64,000 nucleotides of DNA from Labilibacter sediminis. Its GTDB lineage: Bacteria; Bacteroidota; Bacteroidia; Bacteroidales; Marinilabiliaceae. Below, in pieces: positions 37,038 to 47,111 of this stretch. Where the stretch lies: positions 1 through 64,000 of the forward strand of contig NZ_VCHY01000012.1 of the NCBI RefSeq assembly GCF_005877885.1. Direction: 5' to 3'. Position numbers and translations under genes: made by a program. The first letter of the stretch is position 1. Every line of letters starts with the position of its first letter. The notes beneath the pieces were generated by a model. The model was not told the origin of the DNA. It worked only from the letters and a program-made list of their open reading frames with translations, and did no database searches.

Positions 37038-38060
37038 TTGAACAATCAAAAAACATATCTGGTTTGTCCCCTTAATTGGGGGCTGGGTCATGCTTCCAGG
37101 ATGATACCAATCATTGATAAGCTGGTTAAAGACAGGCATCACGTTATTTTAGGTGGAGATGGAGATGCCCTCACTCTTCTACAACAAAACTTCCCTAAAC
37201 TCAGCACAATTCGCATTGCCGACATCCGTGTGAATTTTCGTTTTAAATGGATGCTTATAAACCTGTTAGTTCTTATTCCCAAGATTTTAAAATCCACTAT
37301 TAAAGAACATTTTATACTTAAGCAAATTTTAAAGAACCATAGTATTGATGTTGTTATCTCTGATAACAGATACGGGCTTTGGACCAATAAAGCGAGGTCA
37401 ATAATTGTGACGCATCAGCTGATGCTAAAATTACCCTTCCCTTTTCGTTTTATGGAGTACTGCACTCATCTCATCATAAAAAAAATGATCTCCAGGTTTC
37501 ACTCTTGCTGGGTACCTGATTATAAAGAGAAAGTAAAATCATTAAGTGGAGACCTAAGCAGGAAATACCCCATTCATTCAATGGTTATGTTTATTGGCCC
37601 ATTAAGTCGATTTTCAAGTCAGAAAGAGCTTAACAACCACCAAACATTTCAGGTAGTTGCCATTATTTCAGGTCCTGAACCTTCAAGAAGCAAACTTGAG
37701 AAATCCCTTATTAAGCTATTACAACATCACACAGAAAAATGCTTAATTATTCAGGGGAAACCAAACAAAGACGTCAACTATACAACCATTGATAATGTAA
37801 CTCTGGCATCACACATGCCCACAGCTGAATTAAAATGCCTATTAAAAAATGCTTCAATAATTATTTGTCGTTCAGGCTATAGTTCCATCATGGATTTAGA
37901 GGCCATAAAACTCAAGGCCATTTTAATTCCCACCCCCGGACAAACAGAACAGGAATACCTGTCAAAGTATTTAAAAAACAGACATACAATTATACAACAG
38001 GATGAACTAGACACCTTAAGTCCTGATAAGCTGTTTTCCATTTTCAACTCACACCGGTAA
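37038..38060 (+). CDS. MurG-like glycosyltransferase
   Basis: 340 aa, starting with TTG two bases after the radical SAM stop codon. The N-terminus LVCPLNWGLGHASRMIPI is the GT-B acceptor-side glycine-rich loop, and a typical family start would be near this codon. The C-terminal nucleotide-sugar site shows KNASIIICRSGYSSIMDLEAIKLKAILIPTPGQTEQEYLSKYL. It should transfer a sugar to a lipid or surface acceptor. The donor and acceptor are not predictable. The TTG start and short gap suggest translational coupling. Confidence 0.8.
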   Translation: MNNQKTYLVCPLNWGLGHASRMIPIIDKLVKDRHHVILGGDGDALTLLQQNFPKLSTIRIADIRVNFRFKWMLINLLVLIPKILKSTIKEHFILKQILKNHSIDVVISDNRYGLWTNKARSIIVTHQLMLKLPFPFRFMEYCTHLIIKKMISRFHSCWVPDYKEKVKSLSGDLSRKYPIHSMVMFIGPLSRFSSQKELNNHQTFQVVAIISGPEPSRSKLEKSLIKLLQHHTEKCLIIQGKPNKDVNYTTIDNVTLASHMPTAELKCLLKNASIIICRSGYSSIMDLEAIKLKAILIPTPGQTEQEYLSKYLKNRHTIIQQDELDTLSPDKLFSIFNSHR

Positions 38061-38246
38061 AATAACAGTTCAACCTGTGACTAAACATATTCACACCTTT
38101 TCTTAATCTTAATTGTAACTTTTTAATCCTTTGTTTCGTTTTTAAGAGTGTTCATCAATTAATAGAAACTATTTAGCCTTTTATAGGTAAAATGAGTTAA
38201 TTGTCAGAATCAGAGAAACTAACACAATTACAAAACACATACTAAG

Positions 38247-38708
38247 ATGATATATTTAATCATTGCAATATCAATTGGGATAATAGCCTCCATCTTTCTT
38301 ATGCACAAACCTTTAATTAGAATTGTGGCAGAAAGAAAAGCCATTCCAAAAATTGAGAGTTTACTTTTTCGCAGTAAAGAGCTCAATAAAACAAACGTGC
38401 TTGATATCATCCATGAATTAACAAACAACCGCCTGAGCGATGAATTGGTGATGGATTACTTTTATAAAATAAAAGGTCTTCAGGTGTTAAATAACAAACC
38501 CATTAACTTTTGGGTAAAAATGTATTTAACAACTCCAACCAAAGTAAAGCTAAACTATTTTGAGCAGGTTAAGTTTTATGAAACCTTTTTAAATTTCCCT
38601 CGAATTAGCGAGGTCAACAATAACGAATTAGAGAACAGAAGAAACCAAATAAGGTTAAGGTATTTTAGAACTAATGCTAAAAAGCAGTTAGCAAAAAATG
38701 CAGTTTAA
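38247..38708 (+). CDS. Hypothetical membrane-anchored protein
   Basis: 153 aa. One N-terminal helix (IYLIIAISIGIIASIFLMH, residues 2-20) is followed by a basic soluble part (FYKIKGLQVLNNKPINFWVK). I do not recognise the family. A terminator follows about 50 bases after the stop codon. The gene stands alone between the glycosyltransferase and the CPBP protease genes. Confidence 0.6.
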   Translation: MIYLIIAISIGIIASIFLMHKPLIRIVAERKAIPKIESLLFRSKELNKTNVLDIIHELTNNRLSDELVMDYFYKIKGLQVLNNKPINFWVKMYLTTPTKVKLNYFEQVKFYETFLNFPRISEVNNNELENRRNQIRLRYFRTNAKKQLAKNAV

Positions 38709-38755
38709 GTATAACCTTGACATTAAGGCCTCAAGCAAATAACATAAAATTACGA

Positions 38756-38793
38756 AAACCCAATCTACATCTTTGTAGATTGGGTTTTTTATG
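38756..38793 (+). terminator. Rho-independent terminator
   Basis: AAAACCCAATCTACA pairs with TGTAGATTGGGTTTT around a short loop and leads into a T-run. It lies about 50 bases after the hypothetical gene's stop codon. Confidence 0.9.
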
Positions 38794-38840
38794 CCTTGTT
38801 TGCTATCTTTCGGCACATTCAATAAAATGCCAAATATTAT

Positions 38841-39776
38841 ATGCTAACGCCATTTTTTAACAACATACGCCCCTCTCAGCAACTAATACTCTTAATTATT
38901 ATCACACTTTCCTCCTGGATTCTTTTTAGTCTTATAGGAACAGTTTTAGGTGCGCTCTTATTCGACATCAACATTTTTTCAGATCCTTCAGAAATATTAA
39001 GTAACACACCATTTCTTAAGTATTTTCAGACTATCCAAAGTATCGGCTTGTTTATTTTTCCTCCCTTTCTTTTTACCTGGCTTACACAAAGCAACACGAA
39101 TAAATGGTTACTTATAAAACAGCAAAGCAGTTTTTGGTATATACTCATCGCAATAGCAGTGGTATTTATATCACAACCTGCAATAAGCTATTTAGGTATT
39201 TTTAATAATGGCATTGTTTTTCCTGAATATCTGGAAAGCCTTGGCGAATGGATGAGAAACAAAGAAACAGAAGCCCTGCACATGACCGAAATCTTTCTTC
39301 ATTCATCTACTAGAATACAAACTGTGGTTAATGTGATAATTATTGCAGTTTTACCAGCTATTGGAGAAGAACTTTTGTTCAGGGGAGCACTTCAACGTAT
39401 TTTTTTCAATCTTTTCAAAAACACACACCTGGCCATTATAATTACGGCTGTATTATTTAGCGCTATGCATATCCAATTTTTTGGCTTTCTACCTCGGCTG
39501 GTACTTGGTTTAATTTTTGGCTATCTGGTAGTATATAGTGGCAATATTTGGATGGGAATTGCTGCTCACTTCACCAACAATTTCATGGCATATGTACTAT
39601 ATCAGCAATTTGTAAATAATCCGGAAAGCATTAATCCGTTGGATCTTGATCAGGGACAACCTGATTTAATGATTGCTCTTTTAAGCACCATTGGAGTTGT
39701 TGCATTACTAATACTCTTAAAGCATCTTACCAAGAATAAAACAAACCCTTATCTTTCTGTTACTAACAACGGCTAA
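38841..39776 (+). CDS. CPBP-family intramembrane protease
   Basis: 311 aa with about eight membrane helices. The ABI/CPBP signature is present: GEELLFRGALQRIFF (EExxxR motif, about residues 175-189) and later AMHIQFFGFLPRLVLGLIFG with the motif 2 histidine, then GIAAHFTNN with motif 3. The family includes CAAX prenyl proteases and bacteriocin self-immunity proteins, and the substrate here is unknown. Its stop codon overlaps the convergent gene by four bases. Confidence 0.87.
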   Translation: MLTPFFNNIRPSQQLILLIIITLSSWILFSLIGTVLGALLFDINIFSDPSEILSNTPFLKYFQTIQSIGLFIFPPFLFTWLTQSNTNKWLLIKQQSSFWYILIAIAVVFISQPAISYLGIFNNGIVFPEYLESLGEWMRNKETEALHMTEIFLHSSTRIQTVVNVIIIAVLPAIGEELLFRGALQRIFFNLFKNTHLAIIITAVLFSAMHIQFFGFLPRLVLGLIFGYLVVYSGNIWMGIAAHFTNNFMAYVLYQQFVNNPESINPLDLDQGQPDLMIALLSTIGVVALLILLKHLTKNKTNPYLSVTNNG

Positions 39777-40471
39777 CTGGTTTGTTTTTCATCTTTTCGG
39801 TACATATACACAATTCCATAATCGATACATGCATTTCTTTTTTCTTCCGAAGGCAAACCACTATAATTTTCTTCCACGCCATTCCAAATACTCACAATTA
39901 AAGCATCTATTTGATCGCGCATACCCAAAACCTTCTCATGCATTTTCTGGGTTGTATTCTGAAGGTTTTTATGGTTGTGATAATATTCAAGAAACTTCTC
40001 AAATTTAATCTTAACCATGGCAATAGAAGGGTTGTAGATTCTTGATCCTCCATACATCATTCTTTCTTCTTCACCCTTAATCACTTTTTCGCCCCAATAA
40101 ATCAACTGCTGTTCTGTACCTAACTCCGGCAATGCTTTGTCTTCAATATCCAACCCGAATTTCTCTCTCACCTCAGGCTTTATTTCTTTACGGATGATGC
40201 AAAAATTTAACACCTGAATAAAATGTGAAACATACACCCTGGCTTCTTTAAACTGATCAGCCAACAACCTCCCATATTTCGCCTGTCGCTCTTTGCTAAA
40301 ATTATATTGAGAAATAGCCTGTTCATACTGAGGTAAAACCGATTGAATATCGAGATACAACTTTTGAGAATAGGCCAAATTATAGGGATAATTCAATTTG
40401 CCTTTATCCAAGGCAGCTTTGAGTGCACGTAATCGAGCCTGATCCGTATTAGGTAATCGTCTGTAGGGCAT
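39773..40471 (-). CDS. Conserved hypothetical protein
   Basis: 232 aa from the ATG at 40471. A TTG three bases upstream is unlikely. The sequence is charged and helical (QARLRALKAALDKGKLNYPY, SKERQAKYGRLLADQFKEAR). I do not see a known domain, signal peptide or membrane helix. It overlaps the CPBP gene's end by four bases on the opposite strand. Confidence 0.65.
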   Translation of the reverse strand: MPYRRLPNTDQARLRALKAALDKGKLNYPYNLAYSQKLYLDIQSVLPQYEQAISQYNFSKERQAKYGRLLADQFKEARVYVSHFIQVLNFCIIRKEIKPEVREKFGLDIEDKALPELGTEQQLIYWGEKVIKGEEERMMYGGSRIYNPSIAMVKIKFEKFLEYYHNHKNLQNTTQKMHEKVLGMRDQIDALIVSIWNGVEENYSGLPSEEKRNACIDYGIVYMYRKDEKQTS

Positions 40472-40836
40472 CAATATTAATTTTGAGGTGAAGCATTCGC
40501 ACCGAATTTAGAAAAAATTATAAGTAACTACAAACCAATCAATAACAAACTTTAAAATTCACTTTTGTGCCAAAGGCGGTTTGCTACATAAGTCACTCAT
40601 CGTCAATCAATACTATTACCATACGTAACACAAAGACAAAAGTTATGTTTTGGCTGAAAAATTAAATATGGTTATCATATTTAAAATTCATTTTACAATA
40701 AAAACTAAAGGCATTTAAATGATTTTTTTACACGATTATAATTCTTAAAATAACCTTATCAGTACTAAACTAAGGGTATAAAAAAAGCTGCTCCGAAATC
40801 ATTCAAAGCAGCTTCTAATCTTATTTATATAAATAC
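40472..40836. other. Intergenic region downstream of sdhB/frdB
   Basis: The region holds the sdhCAB terminator (40781-40814). The remaining 300 bases are AT-rich and show no gene. Confidence 0.55.
40781..40814 (-). terminator. Rho-independent terminator of the sdhCAB/frdCAB operon
   Basis: On the minus strand AAGCTGCT pairs with AGCAGCTT around a loop of about 14 bases. A run of T follows, 23 bases after the sdhB stop codon. Confidence 0.85.
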
Positions 40837-41592
40837 TTAGTCTTGTAACTTAGCACTTAAATATTCGCGATTTAAACGAGCAATATTTGAAATAGAGATT
40901 CCTTTTGGACACTCTACCTCACAAGCTCCGGTATTAGTACAGTTACCAAAACCAAGCTCATCCATTTTACCTACCATTGCTTTAGCTCTGCGAGCAGCCT
41001 CAACTTTACCTTGTGGTAATAATGCTAAGTGACTTACTTTTGCAGAAACAAATAACATTGCTGATCCGTTTTTACAAGTAGCAACACAAGCACCACAACC
41101 AATACAAGAAGCAGCGTCCATAGCCTCATCTGCATCAGGCTTAGGAATTGGTAATGCATTTGCATCAGGTACACCACCAGTACTTACTGAAGTATAACCT
41201 CCTGCAGCAATAATTTGATCGAATGCAGAACGGTTTACAATTAAATCTTTGATTACAGGGAAACCTGCAGAACGCCAAGGCTCAATTGTAATTGTTTCGC
41301 CATCCTTAAATTTACGCATGTGTAACTGACATGTAGTTACATCATCATCTGGTCCGTGTGGACGACCGTTGATATATAAAGAACACATACCGCAAATACC
41401 TTCGCGACAATCGTGATCAAATGCTACTGGTTCTTTACCTTCACCGATTAATTGCTCATTTAATATATCCATCATTTCAAGGAATGAGCTATCGGTAGAT
41501 ACTGCCTCTAATTTGTATGTTTCAAAACGACCCTTATCTTGAGCATCGTTCTGACGCCAAACTTTTAGAGTCAAACTTATATTATTATCCAT
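40837..41592 (-). CDS. sdhB: Succinate dehydrogenase/fumarate reductase iron-sulfur subunit
   Basis: 251 aa. Cluster motifs are [2Fe-2S] [15 protein letters not shown] (residues about 61-75) with a second Cys from TTCQLH, [4Fe-4S] [14 protein letters not shown] (about 142-155), and [14 protein letters not shown] (about 207-220) for the third cluster. It passes electrons from the flavoprotein to the membrane cytochrome. The type-B system works as fumarate reductase or succinate dehydrogenase. Genes run C-A-B on this strand, matching the phylum's usual order. Confidence 0.96.
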   Translation of the reverse strand: MDNNISLTLKVWRQNDAQDKGRFETYKLEAVSTDSSFLEMMDILNEQLIGEGKEPVAFDHDCREGICGMCSLYINGRPHGPDDDVTTCQLHMRKFKDGETITIEPWRSAGFPVIKDLIVNRSAFDQIIAAGGYTSVSTGGVPDANALPIPKPDADEAMDAASCIGCGACVATCKNGSAMLFVSAKVSHLALLPQGKVEAARRAKAMVGKMDELGFGNCTNTGACEVECPKGISISNIARLNREYLSAKLQD

Positions 41593-41633
41593 TTTTCTCT
41601 GTTTAACTATTGAACATTAATTGACCTAAGTGA

Positions 41634-43571
41634 TTATTTATAGTTACGTTGAGCAACTTTAACCACTTCAAAGTTAAGGTCTTCTTTATGCATTACAGGC
41701 GCTTTATCATCACCTTGATACTCCCAACATGCAGCGTACGCAAATTTATCATCCTGACGAAGTGCTTCACCTTCTTCAGTTTGGTACTCTTCACGGAAGT
41801 GACCTCCACATGATTCTTCACGATTCAGTGCATCACGAGCCATTAAATCTCCGGTAGTAATAAAGTCAGCTAAACGAGAAGCTTTTTCAAGTTCAACATT
41901 CATACCCTTATCTGATCCAGGAATCTTAACGTTAGTCCAGAATTCTTTCTTGATGGCAGCGATTTTTTCGATAGCCTCTTCAAGACCTTTCTTGTTTCGA
42001 GCCATACCTACAAAATCCCACATTACCAATCCAAGCTCTTTGTGTAAACTATCTACAGAACGATTACCCTGGACAGACATTAATTTCTCGAACTTAGCTT
42101 TAGCTGCATTTTCAGCTTCAACAAATTCTTTCTCTTCACCGGTCATACGTGGCGTACGGATATCATCAGCTAAATAGTTTTGGATTGTGTATGGTAATAC
42201 AAAATAACCATCAGCTAAACCTTGCATTAATGCAGATGCTCCAAGACGGTTAGCTCCGTGATCAGAGAAGTTAGCCTCTCCGGCAGCGAATAAACCTGGA
42301 ACTGTAGTTTGTAATTCGTAATCAACCCAGATACCACCCATTGTATAGTGAATAGCCGGATAAATCATCATTGGCTCTTTGTAAGGATTGTCATCAACAA
42401 TCTTCTCATACATTTGAAATAAGTTTCCGTAACGAGCACGGATGGCATCTTCACCTAAACGCTCAATTGACGATTTAAAGTCAAGATAAACAGCTAAACC
42501 AGTAGCTCCTACTCCATAACCTGCATCACATCTTTCTTTAGCAGCGCGTGAAGCAACGTCACGAGGTACTAAGTTACCGAATGCAGGATATCTTCTTTCT
42601 AAGTAATAATCTCTTTCGTCCTCTGAAAGATCCGTTGGTTTTTTCTTACCAGCACGGATAGCTTCAGCATCTTCTTTCTTTTTAGGAACCCAGATACGTC
42701 CATCGTTACGTAATGACTCAGACATCAAAGTTAACTTAGACTGGAACTCACCGTGAACTGGAATACAAGTTGGGTGAATTTGAGCGAAACAAGGGTTAGC
42801 AAAAGCAGCTCCCTTTTCGTATGCTTTGATAGCAGCAGAACCATTAGATCCCATTGCATTTGTTGATAGGAAGAATGTGTTTCCGTATCCTCCGGTAGCC
42901 ATAACAACAGCGTGTCCGAAATGACGAGAAAACTCTCCTGTTACAAGGTCACGAGCAATAACACCACGACATTTTCCATCAACCATTACATAATCAACAA
43001 TCTCTGTACGAGTGTACATATCAACAGTACCAGCATTTACCTGACGCATTAAAGCCTGGTAAGCACCAATTAATAACTGCTGTCCTGTTTGTCCTTTAGC
43101 GTAGAAAGTACGACTTACCTGCGCTCCACCAAAAGAACGGTTATCTAATAAACCTCCATACTCACGAGCAAAAGGTACACCTTGAGCAACACATTGGTCG
43201 ATGATATCGTTACTTACAGAAGCCAAGCGGTATACGTTAGCCTCACGAGCACGGTAGTCACCACCTTTTACTGTATCATAAAATAAACGATGAACTGAAT
43301 CCCCATCATTAGGATAGTTTTTGGCAGCATTGACACCTCCCTGCGCAGCAATAGAGTGAGCACGACGAGGAGAATCTTGAATAGTAAAGTTTTTTACTTT
43401 AAAACCCATTTCACCAAATGATGCAGCCGCTGAAGCACCAGCTAATCCTGTACCAATTACAATGATATCAAGGTTTCTTTTATTTGCAGGGTTAACCAAT
43501 TTTTGGCCAGCCTTATAATTGTTCCATTTTTCGGACAATGGCCCTTCAGGAATCTTTGAATCTAACTTCAT
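41634..43571 (-). CDS. sdhA: Succinate dehydrogenase/fumarate reductase flavoprotein subunit
   Basis: 645 aa. The FAD-binding start is [20 protein letters not shown] with the GxGxxG motif. [19 protein letters not shown] holds the His for covalent FAD attachment. The active-site stretches [11 protein letters not shown] and [13 protein letters not shown] are present, as are late conserved parts such as [14 protein letters not shown]. It oxidises succinate or reduces fumarate in a type-B complex with the adjacent iron-sulfur and cytochrome subunits. No abnormality is seen. Confidence 0.97.
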   Translation of the reverse strand: MKLDSKIPEGPLSEKWNNYKAGQKLVNPANKRNLDIIVIGTGLAGASAAASFGEMGFKVKNFTIQDSPRRAHSIAAQGGVNAAKNYPNDGDSVHRLFYDTVKGGDYRAREANVYRLASVSNDIIDQCVAQGVPFAREYGGLLDNRSFGGAQVSRTFYAKGQTGQQLLIGAYQALMRQVNAGTVDMYTRTEIVDYVMVDGKCRGVIARDLVTGEFSRHFGHAVVMATGGYGNTFFLSTNAMGSNGSAAIKAYEKGAAFANPCFAQIHPTCIPVHGEFQSKLTLMSESLRNDGRIWVPKKKEDAEAIRAGKKKPTDLSEDERDYYLERRYPAFGNLVPRDVASRAAKERCDAGYGVGATGLAVYLDFKSSIERLGEDAIRARYGNLFQMYEKIVDDNPYKEPMMIYPAIHYTMGGIWVDYELQTTVPGLFAAGEANFSDHGANRLGASALMQGLADGYFVLPYTIQNYLADDIRTPRMTGEEKEFVEAENAAKAKFEKLMSVQGNRSVDSLHKELGLVMWDFVGMARNKKGLEEAIEKIAAIKKEFWTNVKIPGSDKGMNVELEKASRLADFITTGDLMARDALNREESCGGHFREEYQTEEGEALRQDDKFAYAACWEYQGDDKAPVMHKEDLNFEVVKVAQRNYK

Positions 43572-43595
43572 TTCTTGATAATTAATTAATTACGA

Positions 43596-44270
43596 CTAAG
43601 ATAACAACATTGCAACAGCAATTACACAAAATCCAAGACCTACAACCCAAGCAAACACAGTACCGGCTACAGTCCAACGTCTACGCCAAATTCCATTGCT
43701 GGCTCCCAATGTTTGGAAAGCAGACCAGAAACCATGCGTTAAATGCACCGCTAAACCTAAAGAGCCAATGATATACAAACCAACTTTAATTGGGTTTTGT
43801 AAATTAGCTTTAACCAAGGCATACGTATTATGCATTTCTGTACCACCAATAGTTACACTTTCCGCAGCATGTGTAATTTGCAATGGAATCCAATAGTCAA
43901 CCAAGTGAACAGCTAAAAAAGCAAAGATTGTGATACCTAAAACAAACATGTTTTTAGATGCCCACATTACTTCTTTTGTTTTGTTACCTGAAGCATACTT
44001 GCTATTACCTCGCGCTTTGTTGTTTTGTAAGGTTAATATTGCTCCGTAAGCAATATGAACAATAAAACCAAGTGCTAATACAGGCTGTAGTCCAAACTTA
44101 ATAGCTGGTAAAGCCATAAAATTTGCAGCAAGATTAAATGATTCGCCACCGTCCGGAATCAATAACAGCAGGTTAATGGATAAATGAACTATCAAAAAGA
44201 TAATCAAGAAAAGCCCTGACAAACTCATCAAAAGCTTTCGTCCAATTGAGGAACAAAATAAATTACTCAT
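43596..44270 (-). CDS. sdhC: Succinate dehydrogenase/fumarate reductase cytochrome b subunit (type B)
   Basis: 224 aa with five membrane helices, as for the single-subunit di-heme cytochrome b558 (type B). Candidate heme His residues lie in FLIVHLSINLLL, GFIVHIAYGA, FLAVHLVDYW and GLAVHLTHGFW. It anchors SdhA/B and exchanges electrons with menaquinone. The gene starts the operon, with a strong promoter 55 bases upstream. Confidence 0.93.
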   Translation of the reverse strand: MSNLFCSSIGRKLLMSLSGLFLIIFLIVHLSINLLLLIPDGGESFNLAANFMALPAIKFGLQPVLALGFIVHIAYGAILTLQNNKARGNSKYASGNKTKEVMWASKNMFVLGITIFAFLAVHLVDYWIPLQITHAAESVTIGGTEMHNTYALVKANLQNPIKVGLYIIGSLGLAVHLTHGFWSAFQTLGASNGIWRRRWTVAGTVFAWVVGLGFCVIAVAMLLS

Positions 44271-44724
44271 ACAGTTTATATTTAAATCTCTAAGTTATAA
44301 TTTACATTTTAAAATTTTGAGAGTGCAAAGGTAGCGTGTTAACGGGGTTTTTCAATGGGAATAAAGAAATAAATCTTTATTTAAACTCTGTCTAAGCATT
44401 TACCTTTAAAAAACTCAAAACTAACCACTTGAAACACCTCACCTCCTTTGATCGCACTAATTTCGTTTATTTTTTGATTTTTTTTAAGAAATAAAAAAAT
44501 GTTCTTAAGCAGTTATTCCCAATATCCCCCTACAAAGTTTATATAAACAGAAAAATAATTCAACGATTGCCAGACCGTTATAACTGATCAAACAGACAGC
44601 TAAATTTCTATGATATATAGAAGAATTACAAACGGTGATTATCCTCAAAAAAAGATGCAAAATAATTAGATACTAAAAGTAATATTTAAAATATAATAAG
44701 CATTTTTGCAGGCCGAAAACCTCA
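44271..44724. other. Divergent intergenic region between sdhC and the PAS kinase
   Basis: This is 454 bases. It holds the sdhCAB promoter (44326-44358). The rest is AT-rich with no clear gene or RNA. Confidence 0.6.
44326..44356 (-). promoter_or_regulatory. Promoter of sdhCAB/frdCAB
   Basis: On the minus strand the -7 box TACCTTTG is at 44333-44326. ATTG (-33-like) is at 44356-44353, leaving 19 bases between TTG and TA. This matches the Bacteroidota promoter pattern well. Confidence 0.75.
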
Positions 44725-46248
44725 ATGATATATAATAGCAACATGATCTCTGGAAAAAGCAAGCAAAAAACGGTCGTTAAAAAAACAGGCCCTGAAAACA
44801 ACAGCTCTTTCCTGCACCTTAGTAAAAAAGGTGTCATTAAAAATATATCGCAAGAGTTCATGTCGATTACCGGCTACAAGAAGAAAAACCTTAAAGGCCT
44901 GCACATATCTGAAATAATTTCCAAGAAAGAAAAAATTCGTATTGAAAATTTAATAAAAGGACTCTCGGCAGAGGTACCTTTTGCGCAAAAAAAGATAAAA
45001 TTAATTGGGGTTGATAAAAAACTAATTAAAACCGAACTATACCTGACACTGACCTCGTTGAAAGAAAAGGCTCCTGTTTTTGCCATCTTCAGAAAATCAG
45101 GAATGCACCAGGATAAATACGACGATTTATATCAAAAGAAAGAAAAACTTCAGATATTAACCGAAAACACAAATCATGTGCAATTACTTTTTGATACTGA
45201 CTTAAAGTGTCTGTATATAAGTAATAGCTGCTTTTCATTGTCGGGCTATACTTACAATGAACTATTAGAGTTAGATTTGTACAGTCTGATACATCATGAT
45301 GATTTTAATTTGGTTTGGGATACACTAAACAAACCTGAGACTATTAAGGAGCAAAGTATTGTTTTTAGAATTAAGCACAAAAAGGGTGATTTTATATATG
45401 TTAATGCGCAAATAAAAAGAATTTTTGATGACTTTAATTCCATAACGCATTATGCCATGTATATATATGATGCGACTCAACAAATTAGATCTGAACAGCA
45501 ACTTATCAAATCGAAAAACGAGGCTGAAAGTGCCAACCAGCTAAAAACACAATTTTTAACATCCATATCTCACGAATTCAGAACACCTCTAAACGCCATT
45601 ATTGGATTCTCAAAAATATTGGAAAAAGCAACAAGTGATCCTACGCACTGTGCTTACATAAAAAACATCGAACATAGCGGAGTACAACTGTTAAGCATGG
45701 TTAATAACCTTATCAATTATTCCAGAATTGAAAAAGGCGAGTACACCATCTCCAATGAGCGAGTTGATTTACAATGTTTTTTTAATCAGCTCCGCACAAC
45801 TATTAACAATAGCGCTGAAATTGCACACAAGCAAAACTTAAAAGTTAAATCGCACATTGAATTAATAGATAATAAACAGGTCATTTATACAGACCTTAAT
45901 ATTCTTACTCAGGTATTTCTGAACTTAATTAGCAACGGAATAAAGTTTACACCAAGTGGGTATGTTAAATATGGCTGTAAACCATATGGCATAAATAATT
46001 ACTTATTTTTTGTAGAAGACACAGGTATTGGCATTAAAAAAGAAGATCACGACAGGATTTTTGACTCTTTAACTCAGAAAGATGGCTCATTAACCCGTGA
46101 ATATGGCGGTGCAGGCATTGGTCTTACCATAAGCAAGAAAATGATTGACCTGCAAAAGGGCAAAATATGGTTAATTTCTGAAGAAGATGCAGGAAGTGCA
46201 TTTTACTTTACATTACCAGCCGATGGCCTCCGCAATAAAGAAGAATAG
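44725..46248 (+). CDS. PAS-domain sensor histidine kinase
   Basis: 507 aa, no membrane helix, so probably cytoplasmic. Two PAS domains (about 25-140 and 145-260; FMSITGYKKKNLKGLHISEI, FSLSGYTYNELLELDLYSLI) precede HisKA with H283 (SHEFRTPLNAIIGF) and the ATPase domain (NLISNGIKFTPSG, DTGIGI, GGAGIGLTI). It lacks a receiver domain, and no response regulator lies beside it. The signal may be a redox state or small molecule bound by PAS, but this is not visible. A second ATG at 44743 is an alternative start. Confidence 0.92.
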   Translation: MIYNSNMISGKSKQKTVVKKTGPENNSSFLHLSKKGVIKNISQEFMSITGYKKKNLKGLHISEIISKKEKIRIENLIKGLSAEVPFAQKKIKLIGVDKKLIKTELYLTLTSLKEKAPVFAIFRKSGMHQDKYDDLYQKKEKLQILTENTNHVQLLFDTDLKCLYISNSCFSLSGYTYNELLELDLYSLIHHDDFNLVWDTLNKPETIKEQSIVFRIKHKKGDFIYVNAQIKRIFDDFNSITHYAMYIYDATQQIRSEQQLIKSKNEAESANQLKTQFLTSISHEFRTPLNAIIGFSKILEKATSDPTHCAYIKNIEHSGVQLLSMVNNLINYSRIEKGEYTISNERVDLQCFFNQLRTTINNSAEIAHKQNLKVKSHIELIDNKQVIYTDLNILTQVFLNLISNGIKFTPSGYVKYGCKPYGINNYLFFVEDTGIGIKKEDHDRIFDSLTQKDGSLTREYGGAGIGLTISKKMIDLQKGKIWLISEEDAGSAFYFTLPADGLRNKEE

Positions 46249-46340
46249 ATTTCTCCATCCTTCACAAAACAAAAACATAGCTTTAAGTCATTATTTCCGG
46301 CTATAACATTAAGCTGCTTTTTAATTCAAATTAAGTTTTA

Positions 46341-46348
46341 TATTTTTG
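46341..46348 (+). promoter_or_regulatory. -7 promoter box of frr
   Basis: TATTTTTG matches TAnnTTTG. A TTTT lies 19 bases upstream. The ATG of frr is 137 bases downstream, leaving a long leader. Confidence 0.5.
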
Positions 46349-46369
46349 CTTTAATTCGTACAATATCCC

Positions 46370-46421
46370 GATAGTAATTTATACTATCTGACACATAACA
46401 CCTTGAACGGTTTATGTTATG
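46370..46421 (+). promoter_or_regulatory. Two inverted repeats in the frr leader
   Basis: GATAGTA (46370-46376) pairs with TACTATC (46382-46388). CATAACA (46394-46400) pairs with TGTTATG (46415-46421), followed by ATTTTTTAA. The second looks like a weak terminator between the frr promoter and start codon, and it could be an attenuator. Confidence 0.4.
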
Positions 46422-46484
46422 ATTTTTTAAGTTTGTTTTGGGTATAAAGTTTTTTGCATTTAAATGATATCAACAATATAGGCT

Positions 46485-47048
46485 ATGACAGAAGAAATTG
46501 AAATATTATTAGAGATGGTGAAGGAGAAGATGGATAAAGCCATTGTTCACCTTGAACATGAATTAGTAAAAATTAGAGCCGGTAAAGCAAGCCCGGGTAT
46601 GTTAGAAGGAGTAATGGTTGACTATTATGGATCTATGACTCCTCTTCAACAAGTCGCTAACGTAAACACTCCCGACCCAAGAACAATTGCTATTCAGCCT
46701 TGGGAAAAGGCAATGATTGAGCCTATTGAAAAAGCTATTATGCTTGCTAATTTGGGATTAAACCCAGAAAACAATGGTGAACTTGTAAGAATTAATGTTC
46801 CTGCATTAACAGAGGAGCGTCGTAAAGATTTGGTAAAACAGGTAAAAAAAGAAGCAGAAGATGCAAGAATCAGTCTTAGAAATGTAAGACGCGATGCCAA
46901 CGAAGAACTAAAGAAAATGAAAAAAGATGGACTTGCCGAGGATCTAGAAAAAGATGCTGAAGGTGAAGTTCAAAAATTAACTGACAATTATTCTTCAATT
47001 GTTGAAGAGCATTTCAAAAAGAAAGAAAAAGACATTTTAACCATATAA
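46485..47048 (+). CDS. frr: Ribosome recycling factor
   Basis: 187 aa, full length. The conserved stretches are IRAGKASPGMLEGVMVDYYG, TIAIQPWEKAMIEPIEKAI, RINVPALTEERRKDLVKQVK and NVRRDANEELKKMKKDG. RRF releases ribosomes from mRNA together with EF-G after termination. It stands alone between a kinase gene and a terminator. Confidence 0.97.
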   Translation: MTEEIEILLEMVKEKMDKAIVHLEHELVKIRAGKASPGMLEGVMVDYYGSMTPLQQVANVNTPDPRTIAIQPWEKAMIEPIEKAIMLANLGLNPENNGELVRINVPALTEERRKDLVKQVKKEAEDARISLRNVRRDANEELKKMKKDGLAEDLEKDAEGEVQKLTDNYSSIVEEHFKKKEKDILTI

Positions 47049-47073
47049 AATGTCCTCTATTAAAATATAATTT

Positions 47074-47110
47074 AAAGAGAGTTAGCTGTATTTACTAACT
47101 CTCTTTTTTA
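47074..47110 (+). terminator. Rho-independent terminator of frr
   Basis: AGAGAGTTAG pairs with CTAACTCTCT around nine bases and is followed by a T-run, about 25 bases after the frr stop codon. The hairpin also lies at the end of the converging hybrid kinase gene. Confidence 0.9.
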
Positions 47111-47111
47111 T

